Positions 48,378-59,314 of a stretch of 64,000 nt of DNA are shown here, piece by piece. Positions within the stretch are counted from its first letter, which is position 1, and each line of letters begins with the position of its first letter. The position numbers and the translations under genes are program-made. Under the pieces are notes generated by a model. It had not been told where the DNA came from, did no database searches, and saw only the letters and a program-made list of their open reading frames with translations. Source of the DNA: Paraconiothyrium sp. Pb-2020 (lineage: Eukaryota > Ascomycota > Dothideomycetes > Pleosporales > Didymosphaeriaceae); NCBI GenBank assembly GCA_022419385.1, contig JAJUBI010000002.1, positions 3,720,001 to 3,784,000 on the forward strand. The letters are read 5' to 3'.

Positions 48378-50043
48378 ATGGCTAACAGAAATTCCTGGAA
48401 CTCTGCCCCAGGCGCAAGTGTCCACCTACCCAACGGCCAGAACCTTAGCATAACGCCCGTATTCGGCGGGTTGTTCTTCAAGAGCAACGATCTGACAAAC
48501 CACCATTCACCGTTCCCGCCCGGCTGGACAGTGGTCCTAAACACCGAGGATGAAGACCCCGGCGAGGACGAGCAGAACGATGACAGCCCCGACGACGATA
48601 CACGCACAATCCCAAGACGGGTACACCGATACAAGAAGCCCACGCTGCACAAGGACCATCTCTACATCTCGTCCATATCAAACCCCTCGAGTAGCGAATT
48701 TAAACCCCCCACGTCCCCGACGCGTCAGATGGCAATGATGCTGTGGGCAACCTTGTACTGGTACTTCCACCAGCCAGAACCGAGCCTACATGTTACGACC
48801 AAGGAATCCATCAACACACCTGCACCAGGAAGACCAGAGGGCGAATGGCGCATCAACATCAATAGGGAGGGCGTCTTCAAGGGCAAAGTCGTACTCCCCA
48901 AGCTCGAGCGTATGGGCCTCATAGCAAGCGAAGATAGCAGCGTAGGCACCCCGCAAGAAGAGGGTAGCCCCAAGGGATGGACACACATGTTTGTCAGCCG
49001 CAGGTCGTTCTGGCAGCTAGATCCCCGCATTTACCTCTTCACACTCTCCCCTATGGCACAGTCGCCATTTCCGACTGGCTCGCCCTATCCGTCACGGCCC
49101 GGTAGTCCCGTCCTCGGCGCAGACGGCGAAAGAAAAGAAGTCCAGCTCGAGACTGTGTCGCAAGGCCTTTGGTCGCCCTCAGGCGCAGGCTCAGGTCCTT
49201 TCCATTCGACGTCCCATCTACCAACGTATTACCCGCCGCCACCACCACAATACGTCTTTACAGGCAACGTGCGTCATCCGATAAGGCCAAAACCTCCTAG
49301 GCAGGGTGAGATCTTCTATACGCGATACATACCCAGCGTAGCGCAGTACCTCTCCTTCCGTGTCGCCTCTATATCCAATAAAGCACTGAGACATCGCGGA
49401 CCAGTTGCGAGTCACACGCCGACACCGCATCGTAACACTCCCCTCCCTGTATCCGACTCCCACCTCCCCACGGTTTCCTCCCTAAACCTCAACCTCTCCG
49501 ATCCAGAGTACCTCCACAAGTGGATGAACGACCCCCGCGTATCCTACTTCTGGGGCGAGTCTGGACCAGAAGAGCACCAACTCAAGTTCCTTCAAGCCGG
49601 TCTCAACTCGAAACATTCCTTCCCTGTGATCGGATGCTGGGACGGCCGGCCGTTCGGCTACTTCGAGATATATTGGGTCAAAGAGGACAGGCTGGGGCGC
49701 TACCTGGAGAATGTGGGAAACTACGACCGGGGGATTCATTGTCTCGTTGGGGAGCAGGATTTCCGGGGCCCGCAGCGGGTGAGGGTGTGGTTGAGTGCAT
49801 TGGTGCATTATTGCTTTTTGGCGGATTTGAGGACCGAAAGTGTGGTCTTGGAACCAAGGGTTGATAATGAGAAGTGAGTAAACGTGGCCATGTGATGCGT
49901 GAAAGTGGATTACTAATTAAAGAAGGCTTGCGCAATACCTGATGGATGTGGGCTTCTATAAGGAGAGGGAAATTAGCTTCCCGCATAAGCAGAGCAATCT
50001 GATGAAGATCAAGAGGGACGCTTGGGAGGGACCGTATCTCTAG
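48378..50043 (+). CDS. Siderophore N5-hydroxyornithine acyltransferase (SidF/SidL type)
   Basis: Two exons (48378-49873, 49923-50043), with a 49-nt intron ending ATTAAAG, give 538 residues. The C-terminal AlcB/GNAT domain has the family blocks WMNDPRVSYFWGESGP, FPVIGCWDGRPFGYFEIYW, GIHCLVGEQDFRGP and VLEPRVDNEK, and the second exon supplies YKEREISFPHKQSN. These enzymes transfer an acetyl or anhydromevalonyl group to N5-hydroxyornithine for fusarinine or ferricrocin synthesis. The N-terminal half is Pro/Ser-rich and includes an acidic patch near residue 60. No peroxisomal PTS1 is seen (the end is WEGPYL), which leans toward a cytosolic SidL-like role, but this is inference. No NRPS is nearby. 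Confidence 0.9.
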
Positions 50044-50488
50044 GCGACTGCGGTGTCTGAGAACACAGTGAACGGGGTATGGTACAATCCGGTATGATGC
50101 ATCGACTCAGCAAGGCTGTAATGAGCCGCACGTTAGGGGTTTGAGATATGTCAGTGTGCTGCACGAGGATGTTCGTCTAGCTCACAGTTCGCTCAATCAT
50201 CGAGCGACGAATGCTCATCACCAATGTGCAGATGCTCTCCAATCATCACGGATGCGTTTTGAATAGAAGTAGGTCATGGCTCGTTCAATTAATCTGTCAA
50301 CGCCCGAAGCGAAGACGGTGCCTTTCGATTCACTGAACCATGCTACCGAAAGCGAACCAATGTACAATCCAATCCGGAACCAGCTCAAACACAAAGCACA
50401 AATGGTATAAAGGTCATGATCGTCGTCATCCCATCAACAACTGGCCAAACCCGCGCCGCCTGATAAGTATGTATAATGTCGAAGAGAA
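50044..50488. other. Intergenic between convergent genes
   Basis: 3' flanks of the acyltransferase and of the type I membrane protein. No feature is seen. Confidence 0.5.
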
Positions 50489-51859
50489 TCACCACGCGTC
50501 CCCAAAAATCTCCTTGGGACTCTGCACCATGTCCCCCCGGTCAGCCTGCTTCCGCCCATCCCACTTCTTCGCCATCTTGCGCTCCTTCTTCGTCACCAGA
50601 TGCGGCGTCACCGGCGTCACGGGTGTAAATGGCATATACGGACTGTATGGCGTGTACGGCACGCCTGTCTTGGGCGTGTTCATGCCGAGATGCTCGACAC
50701 GCCTATTAAGCACCGTCGTGCGCAGCGAGGGCGACTTGAGGGGCTCAGCGTAGCCGCGTAGGGGAAGCTCGTTTTGCGATGATGCTGCGGATTTGGAGAG
50801 TGTAAGGCCCTGGTTTGGTCCCCTGGTAGTGGGTGAAGGTGCGTTGGATGAGTTGTGGCGCTGCGGAGCTGGCCGCGGAAGGGGTTGTACGGTGTCGAGG
50901 TGCTCGTAGGCTTCTTCGAGATCGGCGGGTGTGGTGGGAGAGTTTTGCTGTGTTGGGGGTGAGGGTGGCGCGCCGGGGTTGTGGTAGTAGCGTGGGGAGA
51001 GGGGAGTGCGTTCTTCGTCGCCGGGTTCGCCGGGGTATTTCTGGATGGGGCCTGAGATGCGGAGATTCTTCAGGTTGAAGCCACGCTTGCTGGACGAGGT
51101 CGACTTCTTGGAAAGCACGCTTCGTTGTGAGGTGGGACGTTCGCGTGGCAAAGGAGCAGTCGGGGGGCCGTTGGAATAGCCTGGTGGATAGATTGCCTTC
51201 ACAGGTGATGAGGGGTTTGAGTGGGATGTCATGTTAGTGTTTATCGCTGAGGGGCGACGAGGAGAGTGTGCTTGTGGCTCGTTGGAGTCGAGACTGGCTT
51301 GCGAGGCAATTGACTTCTTCCTGTCGTGGTCCATGACGGCGGCATAGAGACGCTCCATCTCAGCCTGTGCGCGTGCCTTGTTCTCGTCGATGACTCTTTG
51401 GTCGAACGAACCCGGGCTGTGTATCACGGGACTTATCGCGATGGGGCTCTCGGGGACATCTCCATTCTCGATGTCCTTATCCTTTTTGAAGATCTTCCGC
51501 CAGCTGGACACGCTCCTCGCAGAGCCAATGGGTGAGGCTGGGCTCCGGAGGGAAGGGCGCTTGGTGACGAGCTCCAGCTCGAGCGTCTTGGGCGAGTTCT
51601 CTGTTCTCCTCCTCATTTTTCTACCAACGGTGACGAGTAGTATACCCCAGATCAGAACGGTGACGGCGTAGGCACCGACTATGCCGCAAATCTGCGCAGG
51701 TAGTAGGTTTCTATCTCTGGATGCGTTTGCGGAAGCTGGGGGACCGTCCTGTGGCGAAGGCGCAGGGTCGCGATAGTTGTCAAGGAAGTTGTAAGGAGCG
51801 GCGAGAACAAGGTCGACAAGCAAAAGCAGAAGTGCAGGCGGGAGGAAAGCCCGCCGCAT
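50489..51859 (-). CDS. Type I membrane protein, function unknown
   Basis: A single exon of 456 residues. Residues 1-20 form a signal peptide (ALLLLLVDLVLA), a short lumenal part follows, and a membrane segment lies at about 57-80 (GIVGAYAVTVLIWGILLVTV) with GRKMRRR as stop-transfer. The cytosolic tail of about 370 residues is rich in Ser, Pro and basic residues, with many SP sites, and ends with KKERKMAKKWDGRKQADRGD and KEIFGDAW. This pattern is widespread in Pezizomycotina, but I know no function for it. The tail suggests a signalling or scaffold role at a membrane, by inference only. Confidence 0.85.
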   Translation of the reverse strand: MRRAFLPPALLLLLVDLVLAAPYNFLDNYRDPAPSPQDGPPASANASRDRNLLPAQICGIVGAYAVTVLIWGILLVTVGRKMRRRTENSPKTLELELVTKRPSLRSPASPIGSARSVSSWRKIFKKDKDIENGDVPESPIAISPVIHSPGSFDQRVIDENKARAQAEMERLYAAVMDHDRKKSIASQASLDSNEPQAHSPRRPSAINTNMTSHSNPSSPVKAIYPPGYSNGPPTAPLPRERPTSQRSVLSKKSTSSSKRGFNLKNLRISGPIQKYPGEPGDEERTPLSPRYYHNPGAPPSPPTQQNSPTTPADLEEAYEHLDTVQPLPRPAPQRHNSSNAPSPTTRGPNQGLTLSKSAASSQNELPLRGYAEPLKSPSLRTTVLNRRVEHLGMNTPKTGVPYTPYSPYMPFTPVTPVTPHLVTKKERKMAKKWDGRKQADRGDMVQSPKEIFGDAW

Positions 51860-53464
51860 CGTCGTTTTAACTCCTGACCCAGCCCTGAGAGTCGACCCTT
51901 AAGGCGGGTGAGGGAGGGTGATGTGTGCCGCAAATGTGGTGATCTGCGACACACAGGAGGGGCCGGATGAAATGCAGAGTGTAACAGTTTTTGACATGGT
52001 GCCTACGAAGATGTGCGGGCGGCTGTATGTATATCTCCTCTATGGGTGGACGGGTCGCTGCGAGGGGAGGGGTGTGATGGCTGGGGAAGCGAGGTACGGG
52101 CGCTGATTGGGCGAGTGTTTGGTTGCGCGACCATTCACTGCACCCTTGTAAGCGCCGGGCGGGGACAGCTCATGCGCGTCGAGCCCACCGAGGAACAAGG
52201 TGTGAATTGGCGAGCCGTCTGGCCACGCGGTCGGTGCCCGGCTCCGTCGAGCGACTTTCGAGATGCAGCATCGCGGCGTGGAGCGCAGCAGTTGCGCTGT
52301 CGAGCTGGGAGAAACAACGTGTTTCCGCCCGCGAAACGCCCTCCCGCCAGAAACAAGACGCCCGGGACGAGGGACCACGGCGCACGCATGATTCGCCACG
52401 GGCGGATCTACGCGAGCCAGCCGAGACAGCACAGGGCGGAACTTGCCCTCCCTTCCTTTCTTATGCGGACGCAACCCTGCAGCCTTCTCCCCACGATGCT
52501 ACTCGTCGCCGCTGTGTTTCCTCTGGCGCCGCCATTGCCAATCAACCCTCCACCCCCAAGCCACCAGCCCTTGCACGGCACCTGAGAGGATGCTCGGACG
52601 TGATTACGCTGACTCGCGCTTCCAGACCGCCTGGGTAGTCGGGCCTCCGGTCGCAGCGTCGGGTGAGGCTCGTCACAGGGCACCTGGGAAGTCACGTTAA
52701 TTGCAGAAAGTATGCTGCACGTTCATGCACCGTGTGGGGGCGCACTAATGCATTGATCATCACGGGCACGCTATGGCGACTGGCTAGACGAGTATAGTCT
52801 CGAGGTAGCTTCGGTGGAGGGCGCTGACAGAGGATCAATATTGGTTGATGGTGGAGATGGTCGGTGTGCCTGACCTTTAGACTGCCGAGTCGGAACGAAT
52901 AACATATATAGCATGCTGCGAAGGATGAGGGTTCTTGCGGGAACTGACTCGTTGCATTGATCGGGACTGCGAGGAGCATGTGCTTGCTTAGGATGGATGT
53001 CAATCTGGATAACATGATAGCGACATGGAGATTACATCGAGTAGCCAATGCTGTGGATCCTTCACCCTCCTGCTTGTCCTAGGGGGATTCCATTGCCCCA
53101 TACGAGAGCATCTACACTTCATTGGCGGTTCCCTTTCTGGCTTATCGACCTGCGCATGGGTCCTTCCATCCAGGGCCATTTTTAAGTGATTTTGAGAAGC
53201 TGCAGTCATTCACATGCAATTGAGATAGACCACCATTGAAGATCCCAGAACTCGTGAGAAAACCCAATAGCCTTTGTCACATTGTTATAATGCTATACGT
53301 TACGCTCAAAGGTGCCCCAGCATCACCATGATACCTAGTTCACATGTCCATTACCGTCCATACCATATGCGTATTACGTAGAAGCGCCGCGCGATGCCTA
53401 TGCCCAAGTCAAATATCAAAACGCTAAATGCAGTAATAATACCAGAATCAAACAAGGGAATGTA
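51860..53464. other. 1.6-kb intergenic region
   Basis: Upstream of the type I membrane protein gene and 3' of the 1097-residue gene. Part of it (about 52100-52650) is GC-rich and opens many overlapping frames, none with recognisable content. Confidence 0.5.
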
Positions 53465-56400
53465 TCAGTGCATAACCGCGGACCTCCACCGATCGATAGC
53501 GTCCCTCTGTCTGGGATCCATAGGTGGCTCCATCGTGACAGTCCCCATGTTCTGCGGTATACCCATCCCAGGCTGCATTACTCCCATGTTCATCCCTCCC
53601 ATCCCACCAACGGGCATGCTTGGGAGGTTGATCATGGATGATTGTCTCATACCGGGCATGCCCATTGGCCCAACTTGTGGATAGCCCATTCCTTGCATGC
53701 CGTTCATAGGCACACCTATCATGTTCATCTGCATGCCCATCATCTGCTGCGGCATCATCCCATACCCGTTCATACCCATCATCGGCTGCTGCGGTGGCGC
53801 CTGCGGGAAATACGAGTTGCGCTGCCCGCCGGCGCCGAGCAGATTCACCGAGGACATCGAAGGGTTCATCATAGGGATACCAGACAGTGCAGGCGCGGTC
53901 ATGGGCGTTGCGACACCCGTGCCTGCCATCTTGTCCTTGTAAGCCTGGATCTTGGCACCGATGGGCTGGTCCTCTGATGCTCTGCCAACACCTTCGCCCA
54001 GTAGTGGCTGCTCGAGGTTGTAGGTGGAGCTACGCTGATTCAAATCCATGCGAGAGACGCGGCGACGCTCCTGCTTGACTGCGTTCTGGTGAAGCAAGCT
54101 GCCCTGCGGGAGAGAGGAAAGGAGTTGCTCGTCAGAAACCTTGCGCGCCGAATTGTTCGGATCGATGGGGTGTGCGCCGAGTACGTCAGCCATAGACATC
54201 GAGGCTCGGAGAGGAGGACGACTTCCGTGTGGATTTGCGTCACCTCTTGCGAGGGCTTCGGCTTGCAGACGCGCTCGTCGTTGGCCCAATGTCTCTTCTT
54301 CACCGTCGTTCGCAGGAGATGCGGCGGGTTTTGGCTTCTCCTCTTCACCGAAGCCGAACTGACTCATCATCTCGGTGGCAAAATCGTTGCTCACGGTGCT
54401 CTTTCGCACGTCGACAACGGCCTCATCGAGAGCTTGCCGATCCTTCATACGACGTATGCGTTGCGCCAGTGTCTCACCTTCGTCCTCTTCCGACTCTGGC
54501 TGAGGCGTTATGGATGTTGGCACGGCGAGATGTTGGCTGGATCCATTGAGCTCTGTGAATGTCGTGTTACGTTTCGTTGGATCTATGAGCTTTGTGTTTC
54601 GGTTGTTGCCAAAAAGTCGAGTACGCCGCTGGCTGAGAGGCTCGGCGTTTTCTATCTCACGCTGTGCCATCAAGCCTAGCGGCCGGTCCCAATCGTCCTT
54701 TGCAGGTGCACCTTGCCGTTTATTGACGAGGCCCTCACGTCCGGGATACAACATTCCGAGAGGGACGTCGTCGTCCGAATCTGCGTCTTCGTCCGCCGGA
54801 GCTTGCACCTCCCAAGCCAGGTTGACCTTCTTTTTCAGTCGCTTCTTCTTCTCAATCTCGGCAACGGCATCAAGCTCCAACAACGTAGCATGCATGCCGT
54901 TCGGAAAAGCTGTTGCCGCTGTGAGATTACGCGTCTTTTGTTGAGCTTTGCGCATTTGAAGCTCAGCAAGTAGGGTCGTTGGTGCACCAAAGAACTGCTC
55001 TTCCGGTTCTTCTTCTTCTTCTTCTTCTTCTTCTTCTTCTTCTTCTTCTTCTTCTCCTTCCTCATCCTTATCGTCCATGGCATGTTCATGATCACCATCG
55101 ACAGAGTGTGGCCCATGCGCATCCTCTAAATCTGGCCCTCTAGCATCAGGGTCATGGTGCTCAAGCTCGTCGCCCAAACTCATCCGACTTTCCGTAGCAC
55201 GCACGGTTAATAGGTTGAGATCCGCTGAACTGTTGCGTTTCTTCAATTTGTTCAGAGGGTCGCCACTTGAGTTCCGCCGCGTATCTAGCAGATTCAAAGA
55301 ACTTCGACTCTTGCGTGACTCAAGCTTCTCAAGCTCATTCGCTTTCGAGCCTGTCCTTTTGTGCTTTTTCTTTTCCGGCCCGTATATATCCTCACCCACG
55401 TGCCCCGCATACGGATGATCCGTGAAAGCGGATACTGGAGCGTGTGCAGACGCTTCAAGTATGTTGTTCAGCGTATCTTGAGCAGATTCGCCCTTCACTT
55501 CGAACTCTTGTGCGGGCGCAGGTGCATCAAAGTAGGCGCTCGCCCTGAGCTGGGGTGGCAAATTAGCTAAGTTCCTACTTTTCCTGTTCGCCTTGGGTGA
55601 TGTGGGTGATACACCCATCTCAGAGAGCCATGGGGCAGACTTCCGGTTCTCACTTTGCATCGATTCTAAGAGTTGGGTACGTCGCCTAGCTTGTATGTTC
55701 GCGTTCGGAACTTTGGATAAACGCTGAGGTAAATTGAGCATTCGCGGAACAGGTGCCGGATAATAGACCATGCCGTCATCAGGGGGTGGTGCCCCTTGAG
55801 GCGGAGGGACCGGTGCCGACTTTAGCATGGATGAATTTCGATTCCCATTGCTCTGAGCAGGCAAAGGACCCTCTTCAGGTACAGTATCCGGACAGTGTGT
55901 ACCATCAAAGTCCTGCCATAACGTACGCAATTTATGATTGGTATCGGTCGAGGCTGCCGTAGGAGGTCGATCGGGAAGGTCGGGGTGTTCGTAGTATAAA
56001 GCTCCCGGCTCATTTTGTTGTTGCTGTTCGTAGGTATCAGCGAGGATGACGCTATTACGTAGCTCTTGCTTAAGTTCCTGTGCCATTTCGTTGTATTGTC
56101 GGGTGAAGGACGAAACGGAACGTGGTCGTGTGAGCGGCGGCGATTGTTCGCGTTGCGAAGCACTGTACTGCGATTCGCTATCATGTCGCTGCAGAGGCGG
56201 CGAGCTTGGATGTTCTTCGATTTTTTCCATAGTCTCCTCTTCCTCGTCCACTCGCATGATTTGGTCTAGTCGAGAGGCTTTTGAGTTGGATCGCTGCCGC
56301 TGCAGTGTGGGTTGCGAGGTGCTGGAACGCAGCGATCCCGTAGGAGAAGCTAGGTAGCCTCCGGGTGAGTATCCGCCCCAACGCGCTGCACCGTTCAGGT

Positions 56401-56758
56401 CCACGATCGAGTTGGTGAAGGAGCTGGTGGAGGCACCGCGGCTCCTCGTATCAACGTGTCGTATAGGCTCCTCAGCCACAGAGGCGGATAGAAGGGATGA
56501 TCGGCGGCTATCGGACAATTTTTGCTCAAGCTGCAATTTCCGTATCTCTTCCCCAAGGTCAGAGCCCTTTTCACTCATACGCTCCGCGTGCTCCTCTAGG
56601 CGTTCGATATTTCCAATGTAGGCCCCCTGGAGTGACTGCAGGTCGGGCGTCGGATGTTGGAGATCTGGCGAGGTGCTGCTGTCAGCGGCGCGAGATGGAT
56701 GCGCCAGCGCGGACGGGGAGGTGGCCATGGCTTTTCCAATAGGCGGAAAACCGCCCAA
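53465..56758 (-). CDS. Large low-complexity protein with Met/Gly-rich C-terminus
   Basis: A single exon of 1097 residues. Near the N-terminus LQGAYIGNIERLEEHAERMS followed by DLGEEIRKLQLEQKL looks like the conserved, probably helical, core. Most of the rest is disordered: Ser/Pro-rich with many SP sites, an uninterrupted poly-Glu tract at about 568-584, and helical segments with repeated ETLAQRI/EETLGQRR-type units near 790-860. The last 130 residues are rich in Met, Gly, Pro and Gln. The end returns to DPRQRDAIDRWRSAVMH, which looks conserved. A second ATG at residue 11 is possible. I do not recognise the family. It is divergent from the Ntr1 gene. Confidence 0.85.
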   Translation of the reverse strand: MGGFPPIGKAMATSPSALAHPSRAADSSTSPDLQHPTPDLQSLQGAYIGNIERLEEHAERMSEKGSDLGEEIRKLQLEQKLSDSRRSSLLSASVAEEPIRHVDTRSRGASTSSFTNSIVDLNGAARWGGYSPGGYLASPTGSLRSSTSQPTLQRQRSNSKASRLDQIMRVDEEEETMEKIEEHPSSPPLQRHDSESQYSASQREQSPPLTRPRSVSSFTRQYNEMAQELKQELRNSVILADTYEQQQQNEPGALYYEHPDLPDRPPTAASTDTNHKLRTLWQDFDGTHCPDTVPEEGPLPAQSNGNRNSSMLKSAPVPPPQGAPPPDDGMVYYPAPVPRMLNLPQRLSKVPNANIQARRRTQLLESMQSENRKSAPWLSEMGVSPTSPKANRKSRNLANLPPQLRASAYFDAPAPAQEFEVKGESAQDTLNNILEASAHAPVSAFTDHPYAGHVGEDIYGPEKKKHKRTGSKANELEKLESRKSRSSLNLLDTRRNSSGDPLNKLKKRNSSADLNLLTVRATESRMSLGDELEHHDPDARGPDLEDAHGPHSVDGDHEHAMDDKDEEGEEEEEEEEEEEEEEEEPEEQFFGAPTTLLAELQMRKAQQKTRNLTAATAFPNGMHATLLELDAVAEIEKKKRLKKKVNLAWEVQAPADEDADSDDDVPLGMLYPGREGLVNKRQGAPAKDDWDRPLGLMAQREIENAEPLSQRRTRLFGNNRNTKLIDPTKRNTTFTELNGSSQHLAVPTSITPQPESEEDEGETLAQRIRRMKDRQALDEAVVDVRKSTVSNDFATEMMSQFGFGEEEKPKPAASPANDGEEETLGQRRARLQAEALARGDANPHGSRPPLRASMSMADVLGAHPIDPNNSARKVSDEQLLSSLPQGSLLHQNAVKQERRRVSRMDLNQRSSTYNLEQPLLGEGVGRASEDQPIGAKIQAYKDKMAGTGVATPMTAPALSGIPMMNPSMSSVNLLGAGGQRNSYFPQAPPQQPMMGMNGYGMMPQQMMGMQMNMIGVPMNGMQGMGYPQVGPMGMPGMRQSSMINLPSMPVGGMGGMNMGVMQPGMGIPQNMGTVTMEPPMDPRQRDAIDRWRSAVMH
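55007..55056 (+). repeat. TTC/GAA trinucleotide repeat, about 16 units
   Basis: An uninterrupted TTC run encodes poly-Glu on the minus strand within the 1097-residue protein. The poly-Lys frame seen in another register is only its shadow. Confidence 0.95.
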
Positions 56759-57193
56759 TGTGTACAGTGTCGCGTGAAAGGGGAATGTTGATGCTCAATA
56801 GTAACATTGATATGATCCAAGAATAGGATGGCTATCAACTTGCTAGGGTCCCCGGTCTTTCCTTCGAACCTTGGCATCGTTTTCACTAGCGCAGTTCTCC
56901 ATCTTTCGCGATTGATGCCTTCACAACGTACTTTTACTACGCCTGACTGCCTGGCTGGCTGCGCACATCTAACCGCGCCTATTCTGCTATCGAATTGTTT
57001 CGCCAACGCGCCCTCGACCGTGTTTAGGAAGCAAACCCAAGGCGGTCCTCCAAGAGAGACGCGCATTCGCCGCCACACCGCTATCACTACGCTTTACTCG
57101 TGCTGAAGACCAGGCAGAATACCGACTCTACTGGTCGAGTTCATCCTGTGAAACCGTACGCGCCTCTGTGCAGCCCTCAATACTGCGACCAAG
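56759..57193. promoter_or_regulatory. Divergent promoter, 1097-residue gene and Ntr1 gene
   Basis: 435 bp separate the two start codons. No site is assigned. Confidence 0.5.
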
Positions 57194-59314
57194 ATGGAGG
57201 AGGAGGAGCAACAACCGAAGAAACGATCTTTCAGGCAGAGCTTCCGCCAAACGAAGAAGAAGCCTGAGAACAATGGCGCCGAAGGCCACTTTTCCGGTCT
57301 TGGAGCCAAGCTTATGGGCAAAATGGGGTGGAAGAAAGGCGAAGGTCTGGGGGCATCAGGAGACGGCATAGCTGCTCCCATTGAGGTCAAGCTGCGCAAC
57401 ACGAAAGGAGGTGTCGGCGCCGTCAGCGAGTTGAGCGAACAACAGAAGAAGGAAGCTAAGCGGAGGGCGAAAAGGGACGCGGATGAAAAGGGAGAAGTCT
57501 ACATTGACTCGAGCGAGGAAGAGCGCCAGCGGCGCAAGAGGAGGAAGGTTGCTGGGGGCATGGGCACGGGCACGTCAACACCAAGCTCAACGCCGCGACC
57601 AAAGAAGACGATCTACGATCTGAAGGCTGCCGGCTTCGAAGTGCCGCGCCAACTTCAGAGCATCGTCGATGCAACCGGAACGCAAATCAAGACATCGTCT
57701 CTCAGTCTCCGCGGTGAGCAACCCATATTCCAGACCAGTCTCACTGGAAAAGTACAACGGGAGCTGGCTGCATTTGCAGATGCAGCTGAAGCTGTGGAGT
57801 CGGATGCTCAGAACATCGACTTAGAGAGTGAGCGCCTGGTGGCCGAGCTGAAAGCCCTGGAACGCGATGTCTCAGAGCTCGTCGATGTCCGCTCACGGTT
57901 AGAAGAGCTCTCTGTGAAGGAATGGCCGGAGTTGATCGAAGGTTTGAAGGACCTGCGCAAGGCTTATCCCTCCCGCAACTTTGAGAAGGAAGCTGTTGCA
58001 GCGATGAGACCCACGTTCGAGAGACGCATTGTAGGCTGGGACCCAGCCAGGGACACTCTTGAGGATCTTGCAAAGAGCTTGAAAGACCTTAGCATGATCG
58101 ATTCATCTTCAGGGAATTCCACCATCCCCTCGCACGAGGTTGGTCGTATCGTCCTGGCACCCACCTACCCTCGTAACGAGCCAATCAGTCGCCGATCCAC
58201 AACCCCTTACGAAACATTGATGTTGTCATGGTTCTCACACCTTCAGACCGCCATGGTGCACGGATTCTGGCCTGATTCACCTTCTGCATCGTGTTTTCTT
58301 CGGACTGTCGACACTTGGTTCCCTGTCCTGCCCTCCTTTATCAAGGCTAGGATAACCAAGCAGATCAAGCTCCGCTGCTCTGCTGCAATAGACTCTTGGA
58401 ACGTGCGCAAAGCTATCAAGCATAGAGAAGCGCCACTCCCTCAGTGGATTTTTGACTTTCTGCCATATTACCCGGACATCTTCACAGCGTGCAAGGGCAA
58501 AATCCGCACCGTGTTGGAGATATGGCCCCTACACAAGGGCGTCATACCAGGCATTCAACTCTGGAAGAACGCCTTCCCTGGCCCCGTGAATCAGATGCTG
58601 GTCAAGCACCTCCTCCCACGACTGGCAGAACATCTACGAAGTCTCGAGATTGACCCCGCAGACCAGAAGCTCGATGTTTTGTATGCCGTAGTAACCTGGA
58701 AACCTTTGCTTTCTCCCAACGTCATATCGGAACTTCTGCACTCGGCGTTCTTTCCCAACTTCTACAACGTGCTGCACTCATGGTCCAGCTACGTAGAAGC
58801 GCAGTACGCCGAGATCGGCACCTGGGTGCAATGGTGGAAAGACGAGACGCTAGGCGATTATATCACTGACTTAGAGAACGATTGGATACAAGCGTACAAT
58901 CTTATCAACGCGGCCCTAGACCTTCTAGAGCTCAGCGGTGACAACGACGCCACCATGGAGGATCTCCCACTTCCCAACGTAGAACCTGAACGCGTGGCTC
59001 CTGCACCTGAGACGCCACAAGCTTCCCGATTGAAGAAGTCTGAGCCAGCGCCGCAGGAGGCCGAAGACGTCTCGTTCAAGGATTACGTCGATTCCTGGTG
59101 CGCGGAGCAAGATCTGCTGCTCATGCCGCTACGGAAGAAAGATGAGATAACTGGCATGGCGCTTTTCCGCATTGCAGCGAGTGCTACGGGGGCAGGTGGG
59201 GTCGTGGTGCACTTCAAGGGCGACAACATCTTTGCGCAGAATAAGAAGGAGAAGAGCATTTGGGATCCGGTGGGCTTGGATGAGGAATTAGTGAAACGTG
59301 CAGAAGGAAGATAA
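57194..59314 (+). CDS. NTR1: Ntr1/Spp382 G-patch protein, spliceosome disassembly factor
   Basis: A single exon of 706 residues, matching yeast Ntr1 (708) and the TFIP11/STIP family. The G-patch at about 30-75 reads GLGAKLMGKMGWKKGEGLG; it activates the DEAH helicase Prp43. A basic segment (KKEAKRRAKRDAD, RQRRKRRK) follows, then the motif KTIYDLKAAGFEVPRQL, and the long GCFC/TFP11 helical domain (ALERDVSELVDVRSRLEELS; LMLSWFSHLQTAM; ILEIWPLHKGVIPG-like stretch near 435). The protein ends with the family's usual C-terminal block around SFKDYVDSWCAEQDLLLMP. It acts in the nucleus to release excised intron lariats. The start is the first ATG after an in-frame stop-containing leader. Confidence 0.94.
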   Translation: MEEEEQQPKKRSFRQSFRQTKKKPENNGAEGHFSGLGAKLMGKMGWKKGEGLGASGDGIAAPIEVKLRNTKGGVGAVSELSEQQKKEAKRRAKRDADEKGEVYIDSSEEERQRRKRRKVAGGMGTGTSTPSSTPRPKKTIYDLKAAGFEVPRQLQSIVDATGTQIKTSSLSLRGEQPIFQTSLTGKVQRELAAFADAAEAVESDAQNIDLESERLVAELKALERDVSELVDVRSRLEELSVKEWPELIEGLKDLRKAYPSRNFEKEAVAAMRPTFERRIVGWDPARDTLEDLAKSLKDLSMIDSSSGNSTIPSHEVGRIVLAPTYPRNEPISRRSTTPYETLMLSWFSHLQTAMVHGFWPDSPSASCFLRTVDTWFPVLPSFIKARITKQIKLRCSAAIDSWNVRKAIKHREAPLPQWIFDFLPYYPDIFTACKGKIRTVLEIWPLHKGVIPGIQLWKNAFPGPVNQMLVKHLLPRLAEHLRSLEIDPADQKLDVLYAVVTWKPLLSPNVISELLHSAFFPNFYNVLHSWSSYVEAQYAEIGTWVQWWKDETLGDYITDLENDWIQAYNLINAALDLLELSGDNDATMEDLPLPNVEPERVAPAPETPQASRLKKSEPAPQEAEDVSFKDYVDSWCAEQDLLLMPLRKKDEITGMALFRIAASATGAGGVVVHFKGDNIFAQNKKEKSIWDPVGLDEELVKRAEGR

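Noticed and set aside
54835..55122. Poly-lysine minus-strand frame
   Set aside because: It is another register of the GAA repeat inside the 1097-residue gene.
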